The translations under genes and the position numbers were made by a program. Shown in pieces: positions 1-8,766 of a stretch of DNA of 35,518 nt. The notes beneath the pieces are model-generated. The model had not been told where the DNA came from. It saw only the letters and a list, made by a program, of their open reading frames with translations, and did not search any database. Each line of letters begins with the position of its first letter. Position 1 is the first letter of the stretch. The DNA is taken from NCBI GenBank assembly GCA_009784005.1, contig WRCE01000020.1, positions 1 to 35,518 on the forward strand, written 5' to 3'. This stretch comes from Candidatus Methanimicrococcus labiotermitis (GTDB lineage: Archaea > Halobacteriota > Methanosarcinia > Methanosarcinales > Methanosarcinaceae).

Positions 1-1
1 C

Positions 2-220
2 GCCAAATCCGCCACCGCAAAACCCGCCGCCGCCAAAACCGCCGCCGCCAAAACCGCCACCGCAAAACCCGCCGCCGCCAAAACCGCCGCCGCTAAACCC
101 GCCGCCGCAAAAACCGCCGCCGCAAAACCTGCCGCCGCCAAACCCGCAGCCGCTAAAACCGCCGCCGTCAAACCCGCCGCCGCCAAACCCGTAGCCGCCA
201 AACCCGCCGCCACCAAACCC
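2..220 (+). repeat. 15-base tandem repeat encoding AAAKP/AAAKT
   Basis: About fourteen degenerate 15-base units (Ala-Ala-Ala-Lys-Pro or Thr) lie in frame with nth and run off the left edge. The composition resembles histone H1-like or AlgP/HupB-type basic tails, which bind DNA non-specifically in other proteins. That function here is inference. Confidence 0.85.
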
Positions 221-994
221 GCGCCTGTTCCGTTTCGAAAATCCGCCGGCAATCCCGACACGGAGTCACCGCGCCGGACAATCACGGAAATGCCGGCTGT
301 CAAACGAACAATTAAGCCGGCGCCGCTTTTTGAATTGCCGCCATTCCCGATTTCAAAAAAGCCCGACAACCGCGCTAATTTCAATGCCGTTTGGGAAATT
401 TTGCAACAGCTTTATCCCAAACCCGAAGTCGAATTGAATTTTGAAACGCCGTTTGAAATCTTAGCCGCCACGATTTTGTCGGCACAGTGCACAGACAGGC
501 AGGTCAACTCGGTGACAAAGGTTTTGTTTAAAAAGTACAAAACGGTTGAAGATTACGCCCGCGCCGACCCCGCCGAATTCGGAAAGGATATCTATTCCAC
601 CGGATTTTTCAATTCAAAGACAAAACACATCATCGGCTGCGCCAACGCCGTTTTGAAAAATTACGGGGGCGCCGTTCCAAACACAATGGAAGAGCTGACA
701 AAACTGCCGGGCGTCGGCCGCAAAACCGCCAACATCGTCTTGTCCCGCGGTTTTGGAATCAATGACGGAATCGCCGTTGACACGCACGTGAAACGGTTGA
801 CCGGCAAAATCGGTTTAACCGAGCAGGAAGACCCCGAAAAGATTGAACAAGACCTGATGAAGCTGGCGAAAAAAGAGGATTACGACAACTTATCTCTGAC
901 ATTAATATTCCACGGGCGCCGCGTTTGCGAAGCAAAGAAACCGAAATGCGACGTTTGCGCGATTTGGGACATGTGTCCGTCCGCGTTTGTTTGA
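2..994 (+). CDS. nth: Endonuclease III with Ala/Lys/Pro-repeat N-terminal extension (5' end outside window)
   Basis: DNA glycosylase/AP lyase of base excision repair acting on oxidised pyrimidines. Counting from the internal ATG at 290, the helix-hairpin-helix motif LPGVGRKTAN lies at about 139-148 with the catalytic Lys145. Asp164 follows in VDTHV. The [4Fe-4S] cysteines are C213, C220, C223 and C229, spaced C-X6-C-X2-C-X5-C. The core is full length. The frame stays open upstream of 290 to base 2, encoding about 73 residues of an (A/T)-A-A-K-(P/T) repeat and then a linker of about 23 residues. Variation between repeat units falls largely at synonymous third positions, which suggests translation. 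A start at 290 cannot be excluded, because that ATG has only weak Shine-Dalgarno (SD) complementarity. The gene is convergent with pyrG. The enzyme assignment is firm; the extension is inferred. Confidence 0.88.
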   Translation, partial: AKSATAKPAAAKTAAAKTATAKPAAAKTAAAKPAAAKTAAAKPAAAKPAAAKTAAVKPAAAKPVAAKPAATKPAPVPFRKSAGNPDTESPRRTITEMPAVKRTIKPAPLFELPPFPISKKPDNRANFNAVWEILQQLYPKPEVELNFETPFEILAATILSAQCTDRQVNSVTKVLFKKYKTVEDYARADPAEFGKDIYSTGFFNSKTKHIIGCANAVLKNYGGAVPNTMEELTKLPGVGRKTANIVLSRGFGINDGIAVDTHVKRLTGKIGLTEQEDPEKIEQDLMKLAKKEDYDNLSLTLIFHGRRVCEAKKPKCDVCAIWDMCPSAFV

Positions 995-1025
995 GAACGG
1001 AAAAAGAAAAAAAGAGAAATAATGT

Positions 1026-2636
1026 TCATTTCCGGTTTTCTTTTGCCGCTTTGACCAATTCTGTGAAAAGAGGTTCCGCTCTTTGCGGTCTGGATTTGAA
1101 TTGGGGATGGTACAGGGTGCCGATGAAGAATTTCTTTTCGGGCAATTCAACGATTTGTTTCATGCCGTTGATCTCACCGGAAAAGACCATGCCTTTTTCT
1201 TCGAGAATTTTGACGTAATCATTATTGATTTCGTATCTGTTTCTGAATCTTTCGGAAATGGCGTCTCTGCCGTAAATCATTTTGGCCAACGTGTCGTCTT
1301 TGATCGCGACTTCGTATTCGCCGACTTTCATGACGCCTCTGAATCCTGAAATGTCTAATTTTTTGGATGTGACGTCAACGACGGGATACTCAGTCTCCAT
1401 GTCCAGTTCTGTCGTGTTGGCGCCGTTCAGACCGGCAACGTTCTGCGCGAAGTCAATCACCGCTGCCTGCATACCGAATCCGATTCCGAGGAACGGGATG
1501 TCGTTTTCGCGGGCAAACTTCGCCGTTTGAATCATGCCTTTCGCGCCTCTTTCGCCAAACGCGCCGGGGATGATAATGCCGTCGTAGTTTTTCAGATTTT
1601 CCAAAACGGAGACGTCATCCTCGATTTTTTCCGAACTGACCAAAACCGCGGTGGCCTTAATGCCGGCGGCGGTTGAGCCGTGTTTGACGGCTTCAAAAAC
1701 ACTGATGTAAGAGTCGGGCAATTCTGTGTATTTGCCGACGATTGCAAGACGAACAGCTTCCGAATCCGGCGTAGCCGCCACAATCTTCATTTTGTCAACC
1801 ATTTCGTCCCAGCCCGATTCGGGCGGATTTTCGGGAGGCTGAAGGTTAAGCGCCTTGATCAAATGGTCCGTCAAACCCTGACTGTCAATGATTTTCGGAA
1901 CTTCATATAATATTTTGACGTCGTAAGCGCTGATCACGCACTCTTCGGGGACGTCGCAGAAAAGAGAGATTTTTTCTTTCGTTTCCTTTTTCAAAGGGAA
2001 AGAAGACCGGCCGATGATATAATCGGGAGACAAACCGAGCGTTCTCATTTCTCTGACGGAGTGCTGCGTCGGTTTTGTTTTTTGCTCGCCCTGCGTGTCG
2101 TCAAAGAACAATGTCACGTGAACGAATTTCATATTGCCCTGGGGCTCTTCGTTCCTCATTTGGCGAATAGCTTCCATGTAAAACATACTTTCGTAGTCGC
2201 CGACCGTGCCGCCGATTTCAATCAGGCAAACATCGGCGCCGCTTCTTTTCGCGGCTGTTCTGAGTTTATTTTTGATTTCGTTTGTAATGTGAGGAATGAT
2301 TTGAACGGTTTTGCCGAGGAATTCGCCGCGGCGCTCGCGTTCAAGAACAGTGGAATAAACGTTGCCGGTTGTGATATCGTGGTCCGCCGTTAAATCGACG
2401 TCCAAAAAGCGTTCATAATTCCCAAGATCCAAATCGACTTCGCCGCCGTCGTTTAGGACACAGATTTCACCGTGCTGGAGCGGCGTCATGATGCCGGCGT
2501 TGATATTCAGATACGGGTCGATTTTGATGGCCGTAACTTTGTAGCCTCTGTTTTTCAGGTTTCTTCCAATCGACGCTGTCGTGATGCCTTTTCCAAGACC
2601 GCTGATCACTCCGCCCGTTACGATAATATATTTCAT
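1026..2636 (-). CDS. pyrG: CTP synthase with degenerate glutaminase active site
   Basis: Makes CTP from UTP and ATP using ammonia, normally released from glutamine by the C-terminal class I amidotransferase domain. The protein has 536 residues, usual for the family. The synthase half (about 1-265) is well conserved: [12 protein letters not shown] at 6-17, LDLGNYERF at 69-77, EIGGTVGD at 140-147 and [10 protein letters not shown] at 184-193. In the amidotransferase half, the nucleophile motif normally written GICLGMQ reads GIGFGMQ (Gly386). The HPE motif reads HPQ (His510, Gln512). The oxyanion segment PGGFG reads PGAFG (357-361). Cys and Glu of the triad are therefore both absent. I infer an ammonia-dependent enzyme. 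A second pyrG elsewhere is possible. Transcribed alone, facing nth. Confidence 0.95.
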   Translation of the reverse strand: MKYIIVTGGVISGLGKGITTASIGRNLKNRGYKVTAIKIDPYLNINAGIMTPLQHGEICVLNDGGEVDLDLGNYERFLDVDLTADHDITTGNVYSTVLERERRGEFLGKTVQIIPHITNEIKNKLRTAAKRSGADVCLIEIGGTVGDYESMFYMEAIRQMRNEEPQGNMKFVHVTLFFDDTQGEQKTKPTQHSVREMRTLGLSPDYIIGRSSFPLKKETKEKISLFCDVPEECVISAYDVKILYEVPKIIDSQGLTDHLIKALNLQPPENPPESGWDEMVDKMKIVAATPDSEAVRLAIVGKYTELPDSYISVFEAVKHGSTAAGIKATAVLVSSEKIEDDVSVLENLKNYDGIIIPGAFGERGAKGMIQTAKFARENDIPFLGIGFGMQAAVIDFAQNVAGLNGANTTELDMETEYPVVDVTSKKLDISGFRGVMKVGEYEVAIKDDTLAKMIYGRDAISERFRNRYEINNDYVKILEEKGMVFSGEINGMKQIVELPEKKFFIGTLYHPQFKSRPQRAEPLFTELVKAAKENRK

Positions 2637-2685
2637 TTGAATCCAGCCTGATTTTGTTTGACCGTATGCGGTTTAATCCTGCCGA

Positions 2686-2710
2686 CGAATTCACCGAACC
2701 GATGAATTCG
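2686..2710. promoter_or_regulatory. Inverted repeat in the pyrG leader
   Basis: CGAATTCA and TGAATTCG form a perfect 8-base dyad separated by 9 bases, 50 to 74 bases upstream of the pyrG start codon. It lies between the putative TATA box and the gene, so it could be an operator or an RNA hairpin in the leader. No known regulator is recognised. Confidence 0.4.
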
Positions 2711-2816
2711 TAAGCGCCGCCGTTCACTTTTACTTCTAAAGACAACGTCTCATAAAGCCTATTCCGATTGAAAATTCAACCAATTTAACTTAAAATAAAA
2801 GATAGTGGGGTTGACG

Positions 2817-2824
2817 TATATAAA
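2817..2824 (-). promoter_or_regulatory. TATA box, probable pyrG promoter
   Basis: Reads TTTATATA on the minus strand, matching the archaeal box A consensus. Transcription would start near 2790-2795, giving a leader of about 155 bases that contains the 2686-2710 dyad. Confidence 0.45.
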
Positions 2825-2853
2825 TCTAATGTGCTCCGATATGGAACGGATTT

Positions 2854-2970
2854 GATGTGTGAATAAGATGTGAATAAGGCGTGAATAAGATGTGAATAAG
2901 GCGTGTTTAAAGCATGTTTAAGGCGTGTTGAAGCATGTTTGATGTTTTTTTGAAGTTTGTTTGAAGTTTG
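2854..2970. repeat. Degenerate tandem repeat in the pyrG to adhesin spacer
   Basis: Repeated variants of GATGTGAATAAG, then AAGGCGTGTTTAA, then TGAAGTTTGTT, in succession. A 63-codon minus-strand frame across it is low complexity and looks like a by-product. The rest of the spacer up to 3210 is AT-rich; beyond the duplicated leader of the adhesin gene I see nothing definite there. Confidence 0.6.
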
Positions 2971-3176
2971 TAACAAACCGTCCTCTTTCTCGTTATTTTC
3001 TGAAAACTGAATGAGGCAGTGTCTTTATTTCTCGAAGATAAACTTATCATCTTTAAGATTTTTTAATAATTTAGGCACTCAGATATCAATTTCAATAAAA
3101 TAAACAGAATAACGTAATATGTATGCGGTTTTTTCATTTACTTCCATATGATTCATTAATTTATGAGATCGATTTC

Positions 3177-3330
3177 GTTGGAAAATAAGGGATGACGGAA
3201 GGTATCGGAAATGAACAAAAGCAAATTCATCCAAAGAATTCTCTTGCTTTTATTGACGCTTATTCTTATTCTGACACTGCTGCCGGGCTTCATGCCGGCG
3301 GCGTTGGCGGCAGAGTACAATGCAGCGAGT
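3177..3330 (+). repeat. Duplicated 5' segment, copy 1 (copy 2 at 5385-5540)
   Basis: The 34 bases before the start codon and the signal-peptide coding part of the gene at 3211 are repeated almost exactly before and within the gene at 5419. The shared leader includes GTTGGAAAATAAGGGATGAC and an SD-like GGAAGGT or GAGGGTA. The duplication therefore included the translation signals. Confidence 0.85.
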
Positions 3331-5361
3331 CAGCAAGATATGATTGATGCTCTCAACGCGGGTGATGCCGTAAAAATTACAACGGCTTCCGATTTTACGA
3401 TAACCGGCAGTATCACCATTCCTAACAACTGCACGTTTGAAATCGGACACGCGATTATCATTAATGGCAGCGACAGTCTTGCTATCAACAACGGCAGTAT
3501 TGTCATCAATAGCGATGGCGGCATTTTTCTTAATAACGGCAGCAGGGTTGTCTGCGGCGGCATGATTGCCATCAATAGCGGCGGCATTATTGATATTGGT
3601 AACAGTAGTACGGTTACAAATGGCGGTACAATTGTTAACAACAACGGCGGCATTATTTCCAACAATGGACGAATTGACAACACCGGCACGATTACCAACG
3701 GCGGCATTATTTCCAATGGTGAACGAATTGACAACACAGGCACGATTACCAACGGCGGCATTATTTCCAATGGTGGACGGATTGACAACACAGGCACGAT
3801 TACCAACGACAACCAAATTCTCAACTTCGGTACGATTACCAATGGCGACACAGATGACAACGGCGGCAGTATTATCAACCATCGCGGCAGCACGATTGAC
3901 AACAGCGGCATGATTCACAACCATCACAGAAGCACGATTGACACCAGCGGCATGATTACCAACAGCGGAACGATTAGCAATTCCTATTGGATTGACAACT
4001 GCGGCGTGATTACCAACAACAACGGCGGCGCGTTTAATAACAACGGCGGCGGAACGTTTACTAACTACAACAGCGGCACGATTATCAACAACAAAGACTG
4101 CACGATTGCCAACTACGGCAGGATCCTCAACGGCGACACAACTCACAATGTCAACAGCACGATTGATAACAGCGGCACGATTATCAGCCACAGCGTCAGT
4201 AATATTTTCAATATCGGCAACGGTGTGATCACGAACAACAACGGCGGAATGATTACAAACGCCGGTATGATTCACAGCGATGGAACGGTTACCAACCGCG
4301 AAAATGGAAGGATTGACAACAGAGGCGGGATTAACAGCAGCGGCACGTTTGTCAATGACGGAAGGATTAACAACTATGGACATATCGGCAACGATGGCCT
4401 GTTTGCCAACAACGGAAAATTTGCCAGCAACGGTACGATTTACAACAACGAAAGCGGCATATTTACAGGTTTTTCGCCCACAGGCAGCGGTTCTATTCAC
4501 AACTCCGGAACATTCACAGTCACTGACGACAGAACATCTTTTGAACGCTTGAACACGATCGATTTTCTCAAAATAATAGGGGGATTGTTGCTGGCGGTGG
4601 CAGTGATTGCAGCTGTTTTCATCCGTCTTCGGAATAATACTGAAATCAAAATATCAAAGAAGCGGCACATAATACCTTTAATAGAATGTTTTATTCTGTC
4701 ATATCTATTGTCAGGTATTGTCGTTACTTATACACAGATCGGAATAGCCAATGAGTTCCTCACCCATCGAGAGGTGATAATAGAATTAATACCACTCATC
4801 TTGTGCATCACAGGTCTTATTTTTCATATTATTCTTTATTCTGTTCTGAAGAAAAAATATAATTTTGAAATGAGGTTTTTTCTTTACGGTGTCGGGTTTA
4901 CAGCATGTTGTATTGCATTCTTATGCCATACTCTGGGAGGACTTTATGGTCCATATGGGCCGTTTAGTCCATATAGTCCATATGGGCCGTATGAGCGTGT
5001 AAATATTATAGAAAACCTAAAGTTTTTGTTTTTTTACATACTTCCGTTTACCACATTCTATTATTCGTATGCAACCTTACTTCAAAATAAGGAAAAAGAG
5101 ATTGGCAGAGTTACTTTATGCTTAACTGCCATAACTGTTCTGTCTTTTGCAGTTTTAATAATTCTTGGAACAATTAATTATCAGAATCCGTATATAGGCA
5201 TCATCCCAATTCTTTTTGGATTGTATCTTGCTTATTGTTTAATTTATAAGAAAGGTATGCTCAGTCTTCGGCAAATTGCATGGGGTTCATTTATTTTGAC
5301 ATGTACTATGTTATTTTATGGTGCTGCATCAAATTTAATATTTTTTATAACACATTTTTAA
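3211..5361 (+). CDS. Secreted Asn/Gly-rich repeat (adhesin-like) protein fused to polytopic membrane domain
   Basis: 716 residues. Residues 1-34 form a signal peptide (MNKSKF, a long Leu/Ile core, then an ALAA cleavage-type end). Residues about 60-430 are short repeats of the type GTITNNGGIISN, with regular Ile/Val and Asn turns, as in parallel beta-helix adhesins. There are many N-X-S/T sequons. After the motif FLKIIGG (about 451) come one membrane segment and seven more hydrophobic segments up to residue 716. A loop holds repeats of GPYGP and SPYSP. The ectodomain would face outside, anchored by the membrane part. Start chosen at the ATG with SD-like GGAAGGT, conserved in the paralogue at 5419. 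Function unknown; surface adhesion is an inference from architecture. Confidence 0.8.
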   Translation: MNKSKFIQRILLLLLTLILILTLLPGFMPAALAAEYNAASQQDMIDALNAGDAVKITTASDFTITGSITIPNNCTFEIGHAIIINGSDSLAINNGSIVINSDGGIFLNNGSRVVCGGMIAINSGGIIDIGNSSTVTNGGTIVNNNGGIISNNGRIDNTGTITNGGIISNGERIDNTGTITNGGIISNGGRIDNTGTITNDNQILNFGTITNGDTDDNGGSIINHRGSTIDNSGMIHNHHRSTIDTSGMITNSGTISNSYWIDNCGVITNNNGGAFNNNGGGTFTNYNSGTIINNKDCTIANYGRILNGDTTHNVNSTIDNSGTIISHSVSNIFNIGNGVITNNNGGMITNAGMIHSDGTVTNRENGRIDNRGGINSSGTFVNDGRINNYGHIGNDGLFANNGKFASNGTIYNNESGIFTGFSPTGSGSIHNSGTFTVTDDRTSFERLNTIDFLKIIGGLLLAVAVIAAVFIRLRNNTEIKISKKRHIIPLIECFILSYLLSGIVVTYTQIGIANEFLTHREVIIELIPLILCITGLIFHIILYSVLKKKYNFEMRFFLYGVGFTACCIAFLCHTLGGLYGPYGPFSPYSPYGPYERVNIIENLKFLFFYILPFTTFYYSYATLLQNKEKEIGRVTLCLTAITVLSFAVLIILGTINYQNPYIGIIPILFGLYLAYCLIYKKGMLSLRQIAWGSFILTCTMLFYGAASNLIFFITHF
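3673..3808 (+). repeat. 54-base tandem repeat within the adhesin-like gene
   Basis: Units start at 3673, 3727 and 3781 (the last partial) and are almost identical. Each encodes 18 residues around IDNTGTITNGGIISNG. This is a recent expansion of one beta-helix-like turn pattern. Confidence 0.85.
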
Positions 5362-5418
5362 TTAAACATTCATTTTAACAAACTGTTGGAAAATAAGGGA
5401 TGACAGAGGGTATCGGAA

Positions 5419-6537
5419 ATGAACAAAAGCAAATTCATCAAAAGAATTCTTTTGCTTTTATTGACGCTTATTCTTATTCTGGCATTGCTGCCGGGTTTCA
5501 TGCAGGCGGCGCCGGCGGCACACTATTATGCAGCGAGTCAGCAAGATCTGATTGCCGCTCTCAATGCGGACGATGCTGTAAAAATTACAACGACTTCCTA
5601 TTTTACGATAACCGGCAACATTACTATCCCTAACGGCTGTACGTTTGAAATCAAACACATGATTGTCCTCAATGACGGCGGCAGTATCACCATTAATAAC
5701 GGCAGCTGGTTTGCTGACGGCGGCATGATTCTCATCAATGACGACGGCATAATTGTTATCAATGGCAGCAGCAGGGTTACCAATGGCGGTACGATTGTTA
5801 TCAATAGCGGCAACAGTATTATTGTCAATGGAGGAGGCAGTCTTACTATCAATAACGGCAGATGGGTTACCAACGGCGGCACGATTGATATCAATAGTGG
5901 CGGCAGTATTGTCTCCAATTACGGCAGTAGGGTTATCAACGGCGGCACGATTAACAACGGCGGCTTGATTTCCAACAGCGGTCCGATTAACAATAACGGT
6001 ACGATTGACAACAGCGGCACAATTGATAACAGCGGCCATATTGACAACAGCGGCACGATCAACAACCACGGCACCGGTGATATTATCAATCGCCGCGGCT
6101 ACACAATTCGGAACAGCGGCAGATTGATTACAAAAGGCGGTCAGATTTTCAACAATGGTACAGTTACCAACGACGGCAATATTTTCAACAGCGGCACGAT
6201 TAACAGCAGCGGTACGATTAACAGCAACGGTATGTTTGTCAATTACAATAAGATTAACAATTCCGGAAATATCGACAACAGTCGGTTGTTTAGGAACTAC
6301 GGGACAGTTGCCGGAAACGGTACGATTTTCAACAACGACTACGGCGTATTCACAGGCAACTCACCTGAAGGCAGCGGTGATATTTACAACACCGGAACAT
6401 TCACTGTCACTGACAAAAAAACGTTTTTAGAGCGGTTGCCCATTATCAGTCTTCTCAAAATAATAGGGGGATTACTGCTGGCGACGGCGGTTATTGCAGC
6501 GATTTTTATTCTGTTTCGGATTAAAATTGTGGAATAA
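5419..6537 (+). CDS. Secreted Asn/Gly-rich repeat (adhesin-like) protein with C-terminal membrane anchor
   Basis: 372 residues and a paralogue of the gene just upstream. Same signal peptide (1-34), same segment containing ASQQD before the repeats, similar GTINNGGLISNSG-type repeats to about residue 330, and the same TFTVTD and LLKIIGG region. It ends after one membrane helix (about 348-366) and a short basic tail, FRIKIVE. It lacks the seven-helix domain of its neighbour. The spacing of 57 bases and same orientation allow co-transcription, although the duplicated leader suggests each gene has its own translation signals. Role unknown; a surface-exposed, probably glycosylated protein is inferred. 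Confidence 0.8.
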   Translation: MNKSKFIKRILLLLLTLILILALLPGFMQAAPAAHYYAASQQDLIAALNADDAVKITTTSYFTITGNITIPNGCTFEIKHMIVLNDGGSITINNGSWFADGGMILINDDGIIVINGSSRVTNGGTIVINSGNSIIVNGGGSLTINNGRWVTNGGTIDINSGGSIVSNYGSRVINGGTINNGGLISNSGPINNNGTIDNSGTIDNSGHIDNSGTINNHGTGDIINRRGYTIRNSGRLITKGGQIFNNGTVTNDGNIFNSGTINSSGTINSNGMFVNYNKINNSGNIDNSRLFRNYGTVAGNGTIFNNDYGVFTGNSPEGSGDIYNTGTFTVTDKKTFLERLPIISLLKIIGGLLLATAVIAAIFILFRIKIVE

Positions 6538-6563
6538 AAGACAGGCTTTTGATAAGGCGAACC

Positions 6564-6580
6564 GAACATTTAATATGTTC
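6564..6580 (+). terminator. Small hairpin after the second adhesin-like gene
   Basis: GAACAT and ATGTTC pair around a 5-base loop, 26 bases after the stop codon, followed by a moderately T-rich stretch. A possible terminator, weakly supported. Confidence 0.3.
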
Positions 6581-6633
6581 CGGCATTATTTTGTATCAAA
6601 ACGTTTTTTTGGAAACTGACGCAGGGTGTCTGT

Positions 6634-6706
6634 TTCATTCACATTCGTTCATATTGGTTTACATTCATTCACATTCATTCACATTCGTTCAAATTCATTC
6701 ATATCC
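6634..6706. repeat. TTCATTCACA-type tandem repeat in spacer
   Basis: Short degenerate units of 10 to 12 bases (CATTCATTCA, CATTCGTTCA) fill the middle of the 256-base spacer before the ClC gene. No gene is evident in the spacer. Confidence 0.65.
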
Positions 6707-6793
6707 ATCATATTTACTGATGCTTATTGATGCTGTTCACATTCATTTATCGGCATCATTCATCTCGATTGAAACATTTACGGTTGGTTCAGG

Positions 6794-8647
6794 TTGGCAG
6801 ACGGTTCTTTTTTTCATGACGGCGGTCCCGGGAAATCTTTTGATGACAGGATTTTCTCTCTCAAGGCATATTTGAAGAAATTCTATACGCCGACAATGAA
6901 GGTGTCGCTGATTGCCATTATTATCGGTATTTTAACCGGCGTTTTAATCGGTATCTATACGCTTCTTTTGAACGGTTTGAGCAACGCTTTTTACGGCGGG
7001 AGCAGTATTTTGGATTATTACGGGATTCCGCGCTGGGGGCTTATCGCTGTTCCGATGATTGGCGGCCTTGCTGTCGGTGTTATTCGTAAGTATTACTTAA
7101 AAACGCATTACGGGGTCGAAAGCGTCATTGAAGCTTCCGCCCTTCACGGGGGGCGCCTGAAAACGAAATATGCGCTCGGGGAGGCGTTTTTGTCCGTGAT
7201 TACAATCGGAACGGGCGGTTCGGCCGGCAAAGAAGCGCCCGGCGTTTTGATGGGCGCGGGCGCGGGGTCGCTCGCTTCTAAAATTTTTAATCAGCGCGGG
7301 AAAAGTCTTCGCGTTTATCTCGGCTGCGGCGCCGCCGCCGGCATTTCCGCCGCTTTCAATGCGCCGCTTGCCGGCGTCGTTTTCGCGGTTGAAGTCGTTT
7401 TCGGGGAACTCGAAGCCAAAACATTCATCCCGATTGTGCTTTCCTCTATCTTTTCAACCTTGGTTTATCAGGCTTTTTTTGGCTCAGACGTTCTCAGTTT
7501 TCCTCATTACAGCCTGCATCAGCCTCTTTATGAATTCTGGCTGTTCCCGATTCTCGGCATTTTCGCGGGGATCGCTTCCGTTCTTTTCATTCAATGTTTT
7601 TACTTTGTCCGCGAACGTTTTCAAAAAGTCAATATCAACAGTTTATTCAAGCCCGCCATCGGCGGCCTTTTGGTCGGCATTATCGGTTATTACTTCCCGC
7701 AAGTTCTGGGTCTCGGCTACGATGTCATTGTCGAAGTGACGGCTAACCCGTTCCCGATCGTTCTCTTGCTTTCACTGATGGTTTTAAAAACGATCGCCTT
7801 TTCATTCACAATCGGTTCCAAAGGCGCCGGCGGGTCCATTGTCCCTGCCATGTTTGTCGGGGCGATGCTCGGCGCGGCTTTCGGCCTCGTTTGCGATATG
7901 CTTTTCCCGAGTCTGTCAATCAGTCAGGGCGCTTACGCGCTTGCGGGCATGGGCGCCGTTTTTGCCGGAACATCCAACGCCGCGTTTACGTCTATCGTTT
8001 TGCTGATGGAAATGACGCAGGATTACGGTTTGATTCTGCCGTTCATGACGGCCTGCATTCTCAGTAACGCGGTTGCCCGCGCCTTTAATCGCGACAACAT
8101 CTTTACGGAAATGCTCAGGCGCAAGGGTTACAACATTCGCGACGGCCGCGAAATCGACGTGATGGAATCCATTCTTGTCAAAGACTCAATGTACGCGCAC
8201 CCGCAAACGATTTTTGAGGACAACACAATTGAAGCGTTAAACGCAATCATGCAAAGCAGCAAACACGCCGGCTTCCCCGTGCTTAACCGCAGCGGAGAGC
8301 TGACCGGCCTTGTCACAATTGAAGACATGCAGGAGCGGGTGGATCCCGATAACAAAGAACAGCGAATCAAAGACATAATGACCACCGACATGATTGTCGC
8401 CTATCCGTTTGAAACACTGGATGTCATTTTGGACCGGATGGTCAGCAACGACGTTTCCCGCCTCCCCGTCGTCACGAAGTCCAACTCGAAAAAGATGGTC
8501 GGAATCATCACGCAAAAAGACGTCATGAACGCTTACAGCAAAAACGTCATGACCAAAGTCCGGCGCATCGGCGAAGAAGCCGAAAAAGAGGAATCCGAAG
8601 ACGAATACGAGCGGGCGAAGTCCGAGACGGATTCAAAAGAGAAGTGA
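6794..8647 (+). CDS. ClC-family chloride channel/antiporter with two CBS domains
   Basis: 617 residues from a TTG start; an in-frame stop at 6770-6772 limits extension. An ATG at 6896 (residue 35) is the alternative and would start within the first membrane helix. The ClC membrane domain spans about 35-430. GSAGKEAPG at 142-150 carries the gating glutamate (Glu147), and GGSIVP at 346-351 is the third anion-site motif. The first motif (GSGIP in the family) reads GVESV here, so central Ser coordination is not canonical. CBS domains lie at about 458-515 and 524-583 and commonly bind adenine nucleotides. The tail (590-617) is acidic/charged. Exports or exchanges anions at the cytoplasmic membrane. 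Neighbours give no functional clue. Confidence 0.9.
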   Translation: MADGSFFHDGGPGKSFDDRIFSLKAYLKKFYTPTMKVSLIAIIIGILTGVLIGIYTLLLNGLSNAFYGGSSILDYYGIPRWGLIAVPMIGGLAVGVIRKYYLKTHYGVESVIEASALHGGRLKTKYALGEAFLSVITIGTGGSAGKEAPGVLMGAGAGSLASKIFNQRGKSLRVYLGCGAAAGISAAFNAPLAGVVFAVEVVFGELEAKTFIPIVLSSIFSTLVYQAFFGSDVLSFPHYSLHQPLYEFWLFPILGIFAGIASVLFIQCFYFVRERFQKVNINSLFKPAIGGLLVGIIGYYFPQVLGLGYDVIVEVTANPFPIVLLLSLMVLKTIAFSFTIGSKGAGGSIVPAMFVGAMLGAAFGLVCDMLFPSLSISQGAYALAGMGAVFAGTSNAAFTSIVLLMEMTQDYGLILPFMTACILSNAVARAFNRDNIFTEMLRRKGYNIRDGREIDVMESILVKDSMYAHPQTIFEDNTIEALNAIMQSSKHAGFPVLNRSGELTGLVTIEDMQERVDPDNKEQRIKDIMTTDMIVAYPFETLDVILDRMVSNDVSRLPVVTKSNSKKMVGIITQKDVMNAYSKNVMTKVRRIGEEAEKEESEDEYERAKSETDSKEK

Positions 8648-8766
8648 GTTTCCGGCATGGCTTATCTGTCATGAGTTTCTGCCATGTTTCTGCCCTATTT
8701 CTTATTTCAGGCGAGTTTGTAACGGCGGCGGCCGGCAACACAACAGTTTTAATACATCTTTATTGC

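Noticed and set aside
2467-2745. 92-codon minus-strand frame (starts MSLEVKVNGG) overlapping the pyrG start
   Set aside because: Most of it lies in pyrG in another frame. The upstream part has no SD or recognised homology, though its first 35 codons look protein-like.
2785-2976. 63-codon minus-strand frame in the spacer
   Set aside because: Derived from the GATGTGAATAAG-type repeats, with no other coding signal.
3250-4500. Long minus-strand open frame rich in VVNRAAVV repeats
   Set aside because: It is the antisense of the Asn/Gly repeat gene. Repeated codons keep it open, and the plus frame has signal peptide, SD and paralogue.
5458-6069. Minus-strand open frame opposite the second adhesin-like gene
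   Set aside because: Same antisense effect of repeated codons.
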